Below are positions 44,768 through 55,277 of a DNA stretch of 64,000 nt, one piece after another. A model generated the notes under the pieces. The model was not told the origin of the DNA, searched no databases, and saw only the letters and a program-made list of their open reading frames with translations. This stretch comes from Corythoichthys intestinalis (lineage: Eukaryota; Chordata; Actinopteri; Syngnathiformes; Syngnathidae). Within the stretch, counting starts at the first letter, position 1. Each line of letters starts with the position of its first letter. Where the stretch lies: the NCBI RefSeq assembly GCF_030265065.1, contig NC_080395.1:50310001-50374000 (forward strand). Direction: 5' to 3'. Both the position numbers and the translations under genes were made by a program.

Positions 44768-45202
44768 CCGTATTTTTCGGACTATAAGTCGCAGTTTTTT
44801 TCATAGTTTGGCTGGGGGTGCGACTTATACTCTGGAGCGACTTCTGTGTCAAATTATCAATACATTATTATATGATTTTACATGTTATTTTCATGTTTTG
44901 GAGTGACACTGATGGTTTGGTAAACTTGTTAGCATGTTCTTTATGCTACAGTTATCTAAATAACTCTTAATAGCTATGTTACGTTAACATTCCGGCCACG
45001 TTTGCATTTTGTTGTTAATGCATTATGTAACATTATCATACTGTATACATACACTTATTCAGCATGTTGTTTTCTATTGTATTTTTATTCTAAATTATCT
45101 TTCAAGATGACATGTATGTTCTATGTGTTGGATTTTATCAAGTAAATTTCCCCCAAAAATGCAACTTATACTCAGGTACGACTTGTAGTCCGAAAAATAT
45201 GG
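44768..45202. mobile_element. ACTATAAG-family MITE
   Basis: The inverted ends CCGTATTTTTCGGACTATAA and the complement of GTAGTCCGAAAAATATGG are flanked by TA (44,766-44,767 and 45,203-45,204). It lies just upstream of the first recognised PDZ exon. Confidence 0.8.
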
Positions 45203-45204
45203 TA

Positions 45205-48200
45205 TGTTGAATTAATTGCAATGATTTGAAAAAAAGTCTGACGTGTTTTTACAAGTGCTTCTAATAGTACTCTTTTTAAAATAAAAAAGTCAAACTTGTG
45301 CATTTTGGCTTAAGATACAAAGTACAATAAATATCTGTTTAATAACATCATTTTATTGTGAAATCAAATGCTTGCTTCAGATATATTTCTTTCAGGGAGA
45401 CAAAATCATGTGTTGATATAACCTAGTTTTAGCATGTCAAAGTTTGACATCCCCACTGTTTGCAAATGAATTAGTTGGTTGAGGAAACCAAACTGAATGA
45501 TCGTGTAGAGGACATGTCTTTCTCTGGGTTCACTTATTATTTTTTAAAAACTTTTTTGTTGTTGTTGCCAGTATTGCCTATGCCTACAACTGTTAGGGTA
45601 CGTGGAAGTGACGGGATCCAAATGCAAACACGGCATGACACTTTATTGTTGCGGGACAAGGCAAAGCCGGCAGCAGACTGATGAAAACGTCAGAAACAGA
45701 GAGCAAGCTGACAGCGGCATGCAAAGGTGGGATGTGCAGAATCTAGCTTGGAGCATTTAGACTGGCAAGAGGCATACGGGGCCCCGGGAAGACTAAGATT
45801 GAGGATCTGACATGGAGCGTGCAGAAACAGGTCCTGAGACAAGAGCAAAAGTCGTGAGCCAGGAATCATAGAAGTAACAACGTGAGCAAGGCATGATGCA
45901 ACTGACAGCCGAACGAGACGAGTTGATCTGGCGACGAGTTGGGGCGTCCAGTCCACTGGCTTTAAAAGGTGGCTGATGGCGAGTGGAGGAGCTTTGCTTT
46001 TGAGATAGACCCACAAGCAACTGAGTACCAGGCTAATGACTCAAATGACAGTCTCACAAATAAGTTACATAATGTGCTGTCTAACAGCCTTGACAGTGGA
46101 GCCACGTTAAATCCTATAATGCATCGTAAAGACGAAATCCTTGGTTACCTGAGGATTTAAACCAGTCTCCAAACCATTTCACAAAGGGCCGCAGAGGGTC
46201 AATTTATAATACAGTATTTCTATGGAACATTTTTTTTAAAATATAACTTCAGTTGAATAAATACTGCATTCTATCAATCATTAGCCTAATGCAGTTTGTC
46301 TTTGTTGGTGGACTGTTATGGAAACACATTTGGTGCACTGTTATGCCTTCATCAAACTGCTGCCATTTCCGATGAAAACGCACAACACAAATGGTTCATT
46401 TTTACAGGGAAGCGTGAAGTCTATTAGACATTTTGTTTGGAAGCATGAAAAAAACAATAAGTTTCACTTCATGGTTATCCTGTCAGTATCTCAGAAGTTC
46501 CACCTCATGTGCTGAAATATGCTTCGAATAAATCTAGTTTCAGATATTCCATTCCATTGATTGCTTTGACATAGATAATTGCAGTGGTCACAAGTTGTAG
46601 CATTCAAAAAGACAGCCGAAGCGATGCGACAACGAGGGCCAAATTAACAATATGTTGGGTTTTTTTCCCCAGGCTTAAAAATTTTGGGCTCTAGAGACAA
46701 GTTTTCTGAGCGAAACATGGGCAGCGCCATCTTGGACAATGTCTGCCTCGAACTTCTGGTCTAGAAAAAAACAACACGAATTGCATTTGAGCTAAGCAGT
46801 GTGTTGACAAAGTAAAAATTGCTAAATTAAAACAGAGGAACTCACGGAATCTTAGAAAATGGATTCAGCACGACGTAGAGATGATATTGTATGATTGTTC
46901 TTATCACTTTGTTGATCAAGTCATCTGTGGAGAAAATAACAACCTGTCAGCCTGTGAAGACGTGATGTGTAGATTGATACGCCAGCCATTTGAGTGACCA
47001 AAATGAGGTGAAATTACAAATTATATTACATTTGCCGAATACAGAAGGGATGACACGAATTTTGTTGTTACAAGGAAATACTACAAGGTATGTACATATA
47101 AACAAAAGTAGTCTGTCATTCTTTTTTAATTGGTGCATGTGCAAAGCAGGTCAATAAATCACAATTTGCAAAATGATTAGAAAAATATTTTAAAAAGGTT
47201 GAGCATAAGAGCGAGATTTTAGCTTTAGTGTCTTTTGAGCACAAAAGACATGAAAATGCAGAGATAGGGAGAACACAGTACCTTCCATAACAGCGGCAAC
47301 ATGGCTACAAAAACACCCGGTCTTTGTGGTGGCACGAGCTTGGTTCCACATCTGCCTTCATGAAAATGTTGTCCTCCCCTGTCGCAATGATGGCAGATGG
47401 ATGCGGTATTTCCAAATTGTCTTTTTTAAGGGATTTTGATGAGGAATGTTACTCCAGCTCCACTGTTGTTTTGAATGGAGAAATTCTAAAACGGAAGTTG
47501 CTGGCAAACATGAGGAAGTAAAGCGGAAAATACCTTGGAAATCTTTTGAAATCCACATTCTTGACTGCAAATACGCTAGATTTGGAAATAAATATTACAG
47601 TCACTTTGGTATCACACACCTTCTGGACTTTGGTGTGCTGTATCCCACTCAGGAACTTTGACACTGAACTAGATGCCCGACGGCGGAGTCGGCGGCGTAG
47701 GTAACCGACGGCCATCTTGCGTCAGAATTATCCTCCAATAAAACCCTCGTCTTGACGCATTTAGAGACTGGTTCATTACAAGCCGTATGAATTTGGCAAT
47801 GATTCAGGCAAGCTCTTAAGAAGGTTGTATTAATATTTTTAATCATGCAGTAAAACTATTGCATCTCTGGCAAATATGGCAAACCAAGCCGTTTACTTCT
47901 TTTAAATGACACCGACGCAATATGGCCGACGAGTGACGATGCCAGACCCCGTTGGCTCACCGTGTGCATCCGACGAATAGCCTTACATAGCGGACTTTTA
48001 TTACATCGACGCCATTTTTCACGGTTAACGAACACGAGAGGTTGCTGCTCGAGACCTCAAGTCTGCATTCTAAGATTAAAGTAACGCCGGCACAGAAAGA
48101 CCGATCTTTTAAAAATGTTAAAAAGAGAGAAATTGACATATTTTAAAATGCGCAGAGCTTCTGTGTCCTTGAATGTCTCGCCTGCAAGGGAAAAAATTCT

Positions 48201-49510
48201 GGAGTGAAGCTCTTCGTTTCCATCTTTTCTCCAGTTCTTGTTTGTTTTGTATCTCCATGGTATGTATGTCCTCATTGTTATCCAATATCCCTCAATTGTC
48301 GTGAAAAGCGCATTGCACAGTAGTTTCTTGTATTTGCGAGCTGGTTTTCAGTTTGTCCCTAAACAATTTGATTTTTTAATTATTATTATTAATTCGAGGC
48401 TTACTTCAGTGTGACACATACGACAAATTAAGCTCTAACCTAGGACATGAGAGCAGTGCTGCTAAATTGAATATGAAAAATGACCTCGTGGTTGCCATGT
48501 GGTCGTAAAGCTAATGCTAATTTTAGTCTCACGTCTCTTTCTTCAATGCATATTCAAGGTATTAACAGGCGTCGATGATGGTTGAATATTTTCCTCACAA
48601 GCAGGGATTTGAAAGTTGGGAATACAGTAATATATATTTTTGTCTAAATTTTACTGTCCTCTCTCCAACCACAGTTGTCCCTATCCCTTTTGTACACGTG
48701 GAAATCCCTGATTGTGGATGACTTCTGCATTCATCTGTAAGTTACATTCATTACTAAGTCTCCACAGCAGAATCAGTCATTTGCCAAAGTCAGTATGAAT
48801 TGTAATTTGATATTTTGCTGGTGTGTAAACCTTCGCTGCATCTTTGACAGCCTGGCCTCTCTTTTGTGAGAGATTCTGGGTTTATTATTTCAGATGCAAC
48901 AATAACTGTCCCTGCGCTTTCTGCACGCCAGCCTGGTGGTGTCTCGGATTGAATAGGGGACTATAAACTGTATCAAAGTTGATACTGGACAATGTGCCTC
49001 TAAAATGTTTACATATTCTCCTTTTTGTGTTTAAAGGAAAACTGCAGCTGTGGAAATCATCCACCATAATGAAGGAAGCTGAATTGTCCCAGTACCATGT
49101 TCCTGGACATCCCTGATGGCAGATCTGCACATTTGACTGGTAAGTGTTGTTAACAATAAAGTTCTTTACAGACTGTTGATATTCAATGTTCATATGCTGT
49201 TCCTAGGGGGACATTGACTGAGTTTGAAATGAAACCTGATGCTGGAGAAAGCCTTTCAACCGAAATGCCTTCATGAAGTTTTTTTTGCCTAGGTTGTGGC
49301 GAAACTGGATGAATCTTGTCCCATCAGCTGTAGAAATCTTCAGGCTATGATGGAATTGCCATGTCACAAAGCAGACTAGAAGCCGTCATGTTGGTCTGAG
49401 GGAAAAAATGTTTTACAAGGTCGCTAGTGAGCAGCGATTTCGATTTCTAAACCAACATTTTAAAGGTAATGGTTTGCTGTGTGTAAATTACAATATTAAA
49501 AACTAAAAAT
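45205..49510. other. No gene established; possible 5' part of the PDZ/IL-1 gene
   Basis: The missing 5' exons of the minus-strand PDZ/IL-1 gene should lie here. Candidates on the minus strand are a block after a TTTTTTTCTAG acceptor near 46,762 (DQKFEADIVQDGAAHVSLRK) and one near 47,310-47,440 (IPHPSAIIATGEDNIF). Neither has a good donor in frame, so I do not call them. A repetitive block of unknown family lies at about 45,590-45,970. Confidence 0.4.
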
Positions 49511-50320
49511 TAGGGCTGTCAAACGATTAAAATTTTTAATCGCGTTAATTACAGCTTAAAAATTAATCGCAATTAATCGCAATTCAAACCATCTATAAAA
49601 TATGCCATATTTTTCTGTAAATTATATATATATTCTGTAAAATAAATTGTTGGAATGGAAAGATAAGACACAAGATGGATATATACATTCAACATACGGT
49701 ACAGAAGGACTGTAGTGGGCATTTCACTCTACTGTCATTTAAATCTGTCTATGCTGTCCTCACTCCGAAGCGTCTACTTTTTCCAAAGCTAGACAGCTAG
49801 TGAACGACGCCTTAATAATCAGACTTCTTCCTTTTTCATCTGATTAATAAAATGGCCTCAAACCATTGTCCTCTTTAGACCGTCGTAAAACTACAAAATA
49901 AAAGTACACAAGCATTGCATTAGCAACAACGTTAGCTTAGCACGCTATACAGGTTCACTAAACATAAACAAAAAGCGTCTCATACAAAAAATATAACATT
50001 TCGCTTACTAACATAATATGTACATTCTTTACAACAACCATACTTACGGACAAATCTTGTCCAAGGATCATATAAGCACAACATTATCAGCCCGAGACGT
50101 CGTGCAGCCATAATGAAGAAAAGAAGAAAATAATAAACCATGTCGCAAAGCGACCACAAGAGTTCGCTGTTGGACAGCGCAAAAAGCCTTGCTGTAAAAC
50201 TTAGCAAAAGGCAGAATACTTTCTGAGCGGGACATGTGCGTTAATTGCGTCAAATATTTTAACGTGATTAATTTAAAAAATTAATTACCGCGCGTTAACG
50301 CGATAATTTTGACAGCCCTA
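49511..50320. mobile_element. hAT MITE, second copy of the TAGGGCTGTCAAACG family
   Basis: Same ends as the copy at 29,772-30,400, with a longer interior. Flanked by the perfect 8-bp repeat CTAAAAAT (49,503-49,510 and 50,321-50,328). Confidence 0.92.
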
Positions 50321-51525
50321 CTAAAAATGCAAAAAGGACATGTTTTCAGTCACCAGTATTTTTTTCCCCCAAAGTATAGCACTCTTGAATTTTAAGTCCG
50401 CTTTCATCAAAGACATGGGTGGCTGCCCTGTTCAACATGTCTGTCTTAAGAATAAATTTCACCTACATGTGACCAGTTTGTGGGTACCACAGATACCTTA
50501 TATCCTTACCCGTCCCTCCACGATCTAGCAGATTTAAAAACATTTTTTGTGTGATAGTTGTAGACAAAACTGCTTGATTTTGTGGTAATTTTAAAAACCT
50601 GTAAAGGGATGAGGGTAAAGAAACTCGCATGACTGGTCAAAAGTCATGCATATTGGACAAAATTGCAGTGCCTTGAATTCACAAGAATTGGTTGAAAATG
50701 CGTTACTTTCAGTCACAAATTCTGGAATTGGTAACTGATCAGGTGTGGACCATTCTAAAAATATCAATGATTGGATGTGCATCTTTGATATTATTTTCCC
50801 TGTAGTGATCATTTGATGAGATGCATTTAATTTAATGGTAAGCTTAATTGAGAATCTGCCAGAGTGTGTGTTTCCCCCTATATCAAAATGGCGGCTACTT
50901 GTCAACTTTGGGCATTCCTGAACGCGCAGTGATTGACTGGATCCACTTCAGTACATGTTGGGTAAGTACTGGTTGTGTTCCCAAATGGGTTATGCATTCA
51001 GATGCATCCACTGATAGACCTGAAGCAGGCTGCATTGGCTTCTAGGTTTGCAAAGAGATGCTAAACTAAACTTTCCTCTTGCTTTCTGACTGCTCTTCTT
51101 ACTTGGCAGCCCAGCTTGAATTGGGGAATACATAATACGCTTTTTCTGGTGTCTTTAAACATTTGGGACATTTGGAGTGTCACATGTTGTGCTTGGTCAC
51201 CTCGTCTAAATCTGATTTTTTTTTGGGGTGGTGGTGTGTACAGTAGTTCAATGATTATTCATATTTTTTTCCTCCAGGGTTAGAAGTTGTCTTCTGGCAG
51301 GAGGAAGTTGATATTACCTGTGGCAACCTGCCGACTCTTCTGCTAGCAAAACCGCTACCTCCCTTGGCTTGGGTTCATTGATCAGGACTCGGAAGTTCTC
51401 CACCCTGCAGATGGATTTCTGTCCTGAAGTTTCCCTCGGGGCTATTTATGAAATAATGCATGTTTGAAAAAAATATACATATAGGGAGTGGAGGTGGGGG
51501 GTGTAGCCATGGCAGCAATGTCCTA
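50321..51525. other. No gene seen
   Basis: No convincing exon or element end. A short frame begins at an ATG in good context (50,888, MAATCQLWAF) but closes after 14 codons. Confidence 0.45.
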
Positions 51526-51674
51526 TATAGACCCTACCCACGTGACGTCACAACTCCGCTCTCCTGAATGGTACCGCCCAATTGTCCGTCAAAACATAGT
51601 GTTAACCTGTTACGGCTACGTACATTCCTCCTATTTACGGCGTGTTTTTCTGCTCCTTAACATTAATAATCAAA

Positions 51675-51852
51675 ATGGTGAAGGCGTGCGTGGCTGTTGG
51701 TTGCACTAACAGAGAAGATGGAAGGAGAGACTTGAAGTTTTACCGTATTCCGAGGGATCCAAAGAGGAGAGCGAAATGGACGGCTGCAATTCGACGTGAA
51801 AACTGGGCACCAAAAAATCACCACAGACTATGTAGTAGTCATTTTATATCCG
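51675..51852 (+). pseudogene. THAP zinc-finger exon of the TIR element
   Basis: The frame begins MVKACVAVGCTNREDGRRDL and continues KFYRIPRDPKRRAKW, then NHHRLCSSHFISG. All C2CH ligands are present (C5, C10, and the C-x2-H near the end), with the FYRIP box and the invariant Trp. It ends at a GTAAGA donor. THAP domains bind short DNA sites, often transposon ends. A partner exon with the rest of the protein is not found, and the nested hAT begins 30 bases downstream, in the presumed intron. Confidence 0.8.
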
Positions 51853-52020
51853 GTAAGATGCATTTAAGATATACTTAGAGGTAGTGATGGGTCCGTGAGA
51901 CCTCATGAAGCGTGTCGACACAGTGACACACTGTGTTGACACAGTGTGGATACTGTGTCATTGAATACTGACACCTGCTGGACATAAAAAATCCCTACAG
52001 GCAACCCACTTGACAGACTG

Positions 52021-52346
52021 ACACTGAATTGATGACATAGCATGTAAAATCAAATAATTTAAGTCTTTGCATTCATATTGCATTATTCCATATCTTTAAA
52101 TTATGTGAACATATATTATAATGTGAAAATGTTAGTAATAATGAATGGGTGAATGAGGAATGCCTGTGGACTTTTTGTTCTGTGACACTGAATTGATGAC
52201 ATAGCATGTAAAATCAAATAATTTAAGTCTTTGCATTCATATTGCATTATTCCATATCTTTAAATTATGTGAACATATATTATAATGTGAAAATGTTAGT
52301 AATAATGAATGGGTGAATGAGGAATGCCTGTGGACTTTTTGTTCTG
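52021..52346. repeat. 164-bp tandem duplication, copies near-identical
   Basis: The segment starting ACACTGAATTGATGACATAG at 52,021 starts again at 52,185. I see no differences between the copies, which indicates a recent duplication or a recently copied element. Confidence 0.9.
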
Positions 52347-52939
52347 ATAAAATTTTATTCAAAAACATAGTTTTTTTTTTTTTAATGTTTAAAATTTAGT
52401 TGGTTACCTTTTTAAAATCAAACAAGCCTGCTGTGGACAACACACTCGCATGGAACCAATGATGCCAGCATGCACAAGAATTTCCAGTTGAAAGAGGTTT
52501 GGATAAGATGTCCATTGGCTCAGTTTGGCTTCGGTTCATGTTCGGCTCAGCCATGCATCGTTGCACTTTTGCAATTTCATCTACAGTTGCATTGCCTTCT
52601 TGACTCCCCACTTCGTGATCTAAGTGCTACCATAACCCACCAGAAAGAAATTGAAGTGGACAAAAAATAAATTATAGCTTAATTACAGATTTCTAATAAA
52701 TTACCAAAAAAGTGACTGTGGGAAAGTAAAGGAATGGCTCTATACCTGTGTTTATTTTGGGATTATCAGAAACTTCATTCTCATGCTTGGGCCAGTAATG
52801 CTTCAGCATTGAGAAGGTGGCAACTGTTTGTATATGGCAGGTTAGTCATATACAAAGTACAAATGCAACATTTCACCTGCAAAAAAAAAAAAAATAACTT
52901 TAATAGTAAAACCGAAAATTTTGGTCTTGCGCTGCGATA

Positions 52940-53020
52940 TGTTCTGACCAGGATTCGAACCCGCGCGCACTACGCGTCGGGGACGAGTGGCGTTCGCTCT
53001 GACCACCAAGCTAACATGTC
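52940..53020 (-). repeat. tRNA-like segment inside the hAT element
   Basis: On the minus strand TTAGCTTGGTGGTCAGAGCG has A-box form and GGTTCGAATCC is a perfect B box, about 40 bases apart. The acceptor stem does not pair well. It is probably a captured tRNA-derived promoter rather than a working tRNA gene. Confidence 0.45.
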
Positions 53021-53617
53021 AAATGCAGGTAAAGGTGTAGGCAAGGCTCTACAAATTACGGACCCGCGTGTACCTGTCACACTAATAAACTCAGATTTAC
53101 ATTAAAATTGTATTTTGAATGGAAGATGACAACTGCATTTTCCCTGTCTTACGTCCATTTCCACAGCATGTAGACAACGAGGAAGTAACCGTGAGATGTG
53201 GATTGTTTCAGCAGCTCCATCGCGTTGACAGACGCGCTTCCTTTTGAAGCAGTTTGCCGCGTCATGACTGTCGACACAGTTCAATGAGTTCATGCATTGG
53301 TCACGTGATTTTCTTGTAGCGATACGCGCACCGATGCAGGGGTTGCTCCATGAGCTCGGCGCGCGCGCCGGCGCATTAGTATCACTGGACCCATCACTAT
53401 TTAGAGGGTTTTGGGCTGACAAATAACCACGATTAAGATCATTGCTAGGCTAATCGCCGACAACATACACGTATGTATGTAGTGAGAGTGCTATCGCTAA
53501 ACCATATAAACAAATAAAAGCCTTAACTCCATTGACAAACGACATGAAATACATTAGACTTGACAGTGGATGTTAGCAATAACAAAAAGATTTTGAATTG
53601 AAAATTTCGTAACTCAC

Positions 53618-53971
53618 CTTTCCAAGCACAACATAGATTCCTGCCGAATTTTCGTGGACGAGGACCTGTTTCACCCAACCAGCAACGAAGTATTTATAAG
53701 CCTCCAAGCTCTTGAAGTTTTTCAAATTTTCGTGAGAATAGGCTGATTTTGTGTGGACAAGATAATTGTAAATATCAGCGTAGCAGATGTCAGGCAGACA
53801 GGGCGAAGACAGTGGGTCGAAAAACATCGATTTGGGCATCAAATATGGATCTGGCGACTGTATAGAACGAAGCTTTTCCACATAACGCCTTTTATGCAAC
53901 ACATCCAGTGAGTTTACGGCATCAGAAAGCACCGGGTCTTCCATGAAATGCATTTTAAATTCCTCGATCAA
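53618..53971 (-). pseudogene. First exon of the element's second protein (YqaJ-associated fish family)
   Basis: The frame starts MIEEFKMHFMEDP and includes LPDICYADIYNYLVHTKSAY, FKSLEAYKYFVAGWVKQV and NSAGIYVVLGK, ending at a GTGAGT donor. The SAYxHExLKxxKSLEAYxYFxxGWV pattern is the N-terminal region of many uncharacterised fish proteins that, as I recall, continue with a SWIM zinc finger and a YqaJ-type nuclease. Those later domains are not present here. The role in transposition, if any, is unknown. It starts close to the right end of the element and runs toward the THAP exon. Confidence 0.65.
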
Positions 53972-54068
53972 TTGAAACCAATGCTAATACAGAGACAAAA
54001 TGACGGACAAGTGGGCGGAACCATACAGCGAGCACGTGGTTTTGTGACGTCGGTGGGTAGGGTCTATA

Positions 54069-55277
54069 GGTACTAGTGATTTCCAAACTACAATGCATCC
54101 CTCCCCAAGGATATAATGTAAATTTAAACATCTATGAAAGTTGTGTTTAGAGTGCTTTTGTCACAAAAGTACTTTTTAGAATCTGAAGCCGCTTGTTGAA
54201 TTTTTGATGTTGACAATCTGAATAAAATTGCTTGTTCAATATTTTTTTTAATGCACAGTAATAATGGGAACCCTAAAAGGTCAAATGTTCTCCACTAAAT
54301 TTTCTTTAGGTTGGTAGGTTGTGTGCTGCTATGCACTTTTAAGTCCTACAGTATGTGAATTTTAATATTTGAAATGGACCAGATTAGCAATAAACTACTA
54401 CTTCCATGTGTTTTTTAAAATGAAGCATGAATTGTACACATTAATAATTAAGATATTTGACAACTGAAATGGCATATCACCCCATTAATTGGTATGTGCT
54501 GTGTGAACAATGTTCATATCTTACATTGCCATTGTCTAGGACGGGCCAGGGCTAGACCGTTGCAAGTTTAGGCCTTGTTCCGACTGTCAGCCAAATCTGA
54601 TTTTTAGCCCATCCAGATTGAAACTGGACCCTTTCTAAAACTAGGGAAGTCAGCCCAAAGAAATTTGAGGAGGAATCCATTTGGATTCACATATGCCTGC
54701 AGTCTGAATGCAGCCTTATAGCCCCATTCAGAAGTATCTGGGTGCCTGGGATAACCCAAAAAATATTTTGGCTTCAGTGTCTCTGCAAGCCAAATAATTA
54801 AAAGGGTGCTACGTATTTTTTCATTTGAGCACAAAAATTGTATACGAATACAGCACAAATTAAATGCAGGAAAATGTTTTACATTTTGTTATATATTGTT
54901 AAGTGGGAACTTCTTACTGGTAGGAGTAACCAAATAACCTCAAAAAGGTGAAAAATGTTATCAAGAGAAAGATTCTGAAGTGAAATGGAATTAAAAGCAT
55001 ATTTATTTGTTGGGCGTAGCCTGTCTAAAGTTCCATGAAACAAAAAAATGCAAAGCACAAAAGCATGTTGTATTGACTTTAAAAATATGCCATTAAAACT
55101 TTTCAACATGAAAAGAAAAAGACCAGGGGTATTTAGTTTGTCTCGTGCAAACTTCCAGAAAAAGCGCAAAGGATATAAACCTCAAAAATCCTTTGGAGGT
55201 GTCAAGAGTCATTGTGCTTTAGAACAAAACCTCACGGTGATTGGGTTGGCTCCATCCAACCAAACGTTAAACCTGTC
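54069..55277 (-). other. GTF2F2 3' UTR and flank
   Basis: No coding sequence. A minus-strand AATAAA (55,002-55,007) lies about 270 bases past the GTF2F2 stop and is the first plausible polyadenylation signal. The rest down to the TIR element is unremarkable AT-rich sequence. Confidence 0.5.

Larger units (their letters stand above)
51882..53399. mobile_element. Younger hAT element nested in the TIR element
   Basis: The ends TAGTGATGGGTCC and GGACCCATCACTA are perfect inverted repeats. The flanks CTTAGAGG and TTTAGAGG are 7/8 identical. A sub-terminal palindrome built on GACACAGTG and CACTGTGT lies near 51,915-51,950. The interior carries a 164-bp tandem duplication and a tRNA-like segment. 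No transposase is seen, so it is non-autonomous. Confidence 0.88.
51528..54066. mobile_element. Two-gene TIR element (ISL2EU/Harbinger-like), split by a hAT insertion
   Basis: The ends TAGACCCTACCCAC are perfect inverted repeats over 14 bases, extending imperfectly through an ACGTCACAA block. They are flanked by TA (51,526-51,527 and 54,067-54,068), implying an empty site CCTATAGG. A THAP exon begins 147 bases inside the left end and points inward. A second coding exon begins 95 bases inside the right end and also points inward. After removing the nested hAT (51,882-53,399) only about 1 kb remains, so most coding sequence is gone. A THAP transposase plus a YqaJ-associated second protein with a TA target is what I recall for ISL2EU elements; that assignment is an inference. 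Confidence 0.68.

Noticed and set aside
45690-46160. Overlapping frames on both strands (about 108 and 63 codons) in 45,690-46,160
   Set aside because: No family resemblance or splice context. The sequence at 45,590-45,970 looks like an interspersed repeat, and the two strands' frames shadow each other.
46661-47715. Possible first exons of the PDZ/IL-1 gene (DQKFEADIVQDGAAHVSLRK; IPHPSAIIATGEDNIF; a frame starting MAVGYLRRRLRRRAS)
   Set aside because: They look somewhat protein-like, but none has a donor in the right phase and the frames close early. They are mentioned only as places to look for the missing 5' end.
48885-49193. 102-codon minus-strand frame near 49 kb
   Set aside because: No homology recognised and no supporting gene structure.
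52940-53020. A functional tRNA gene
   Set aside because: The A and B boxes are good, but the acceptor and anticodon stems do not fold convincingly and the segment lies in a non-autonomous transposon.
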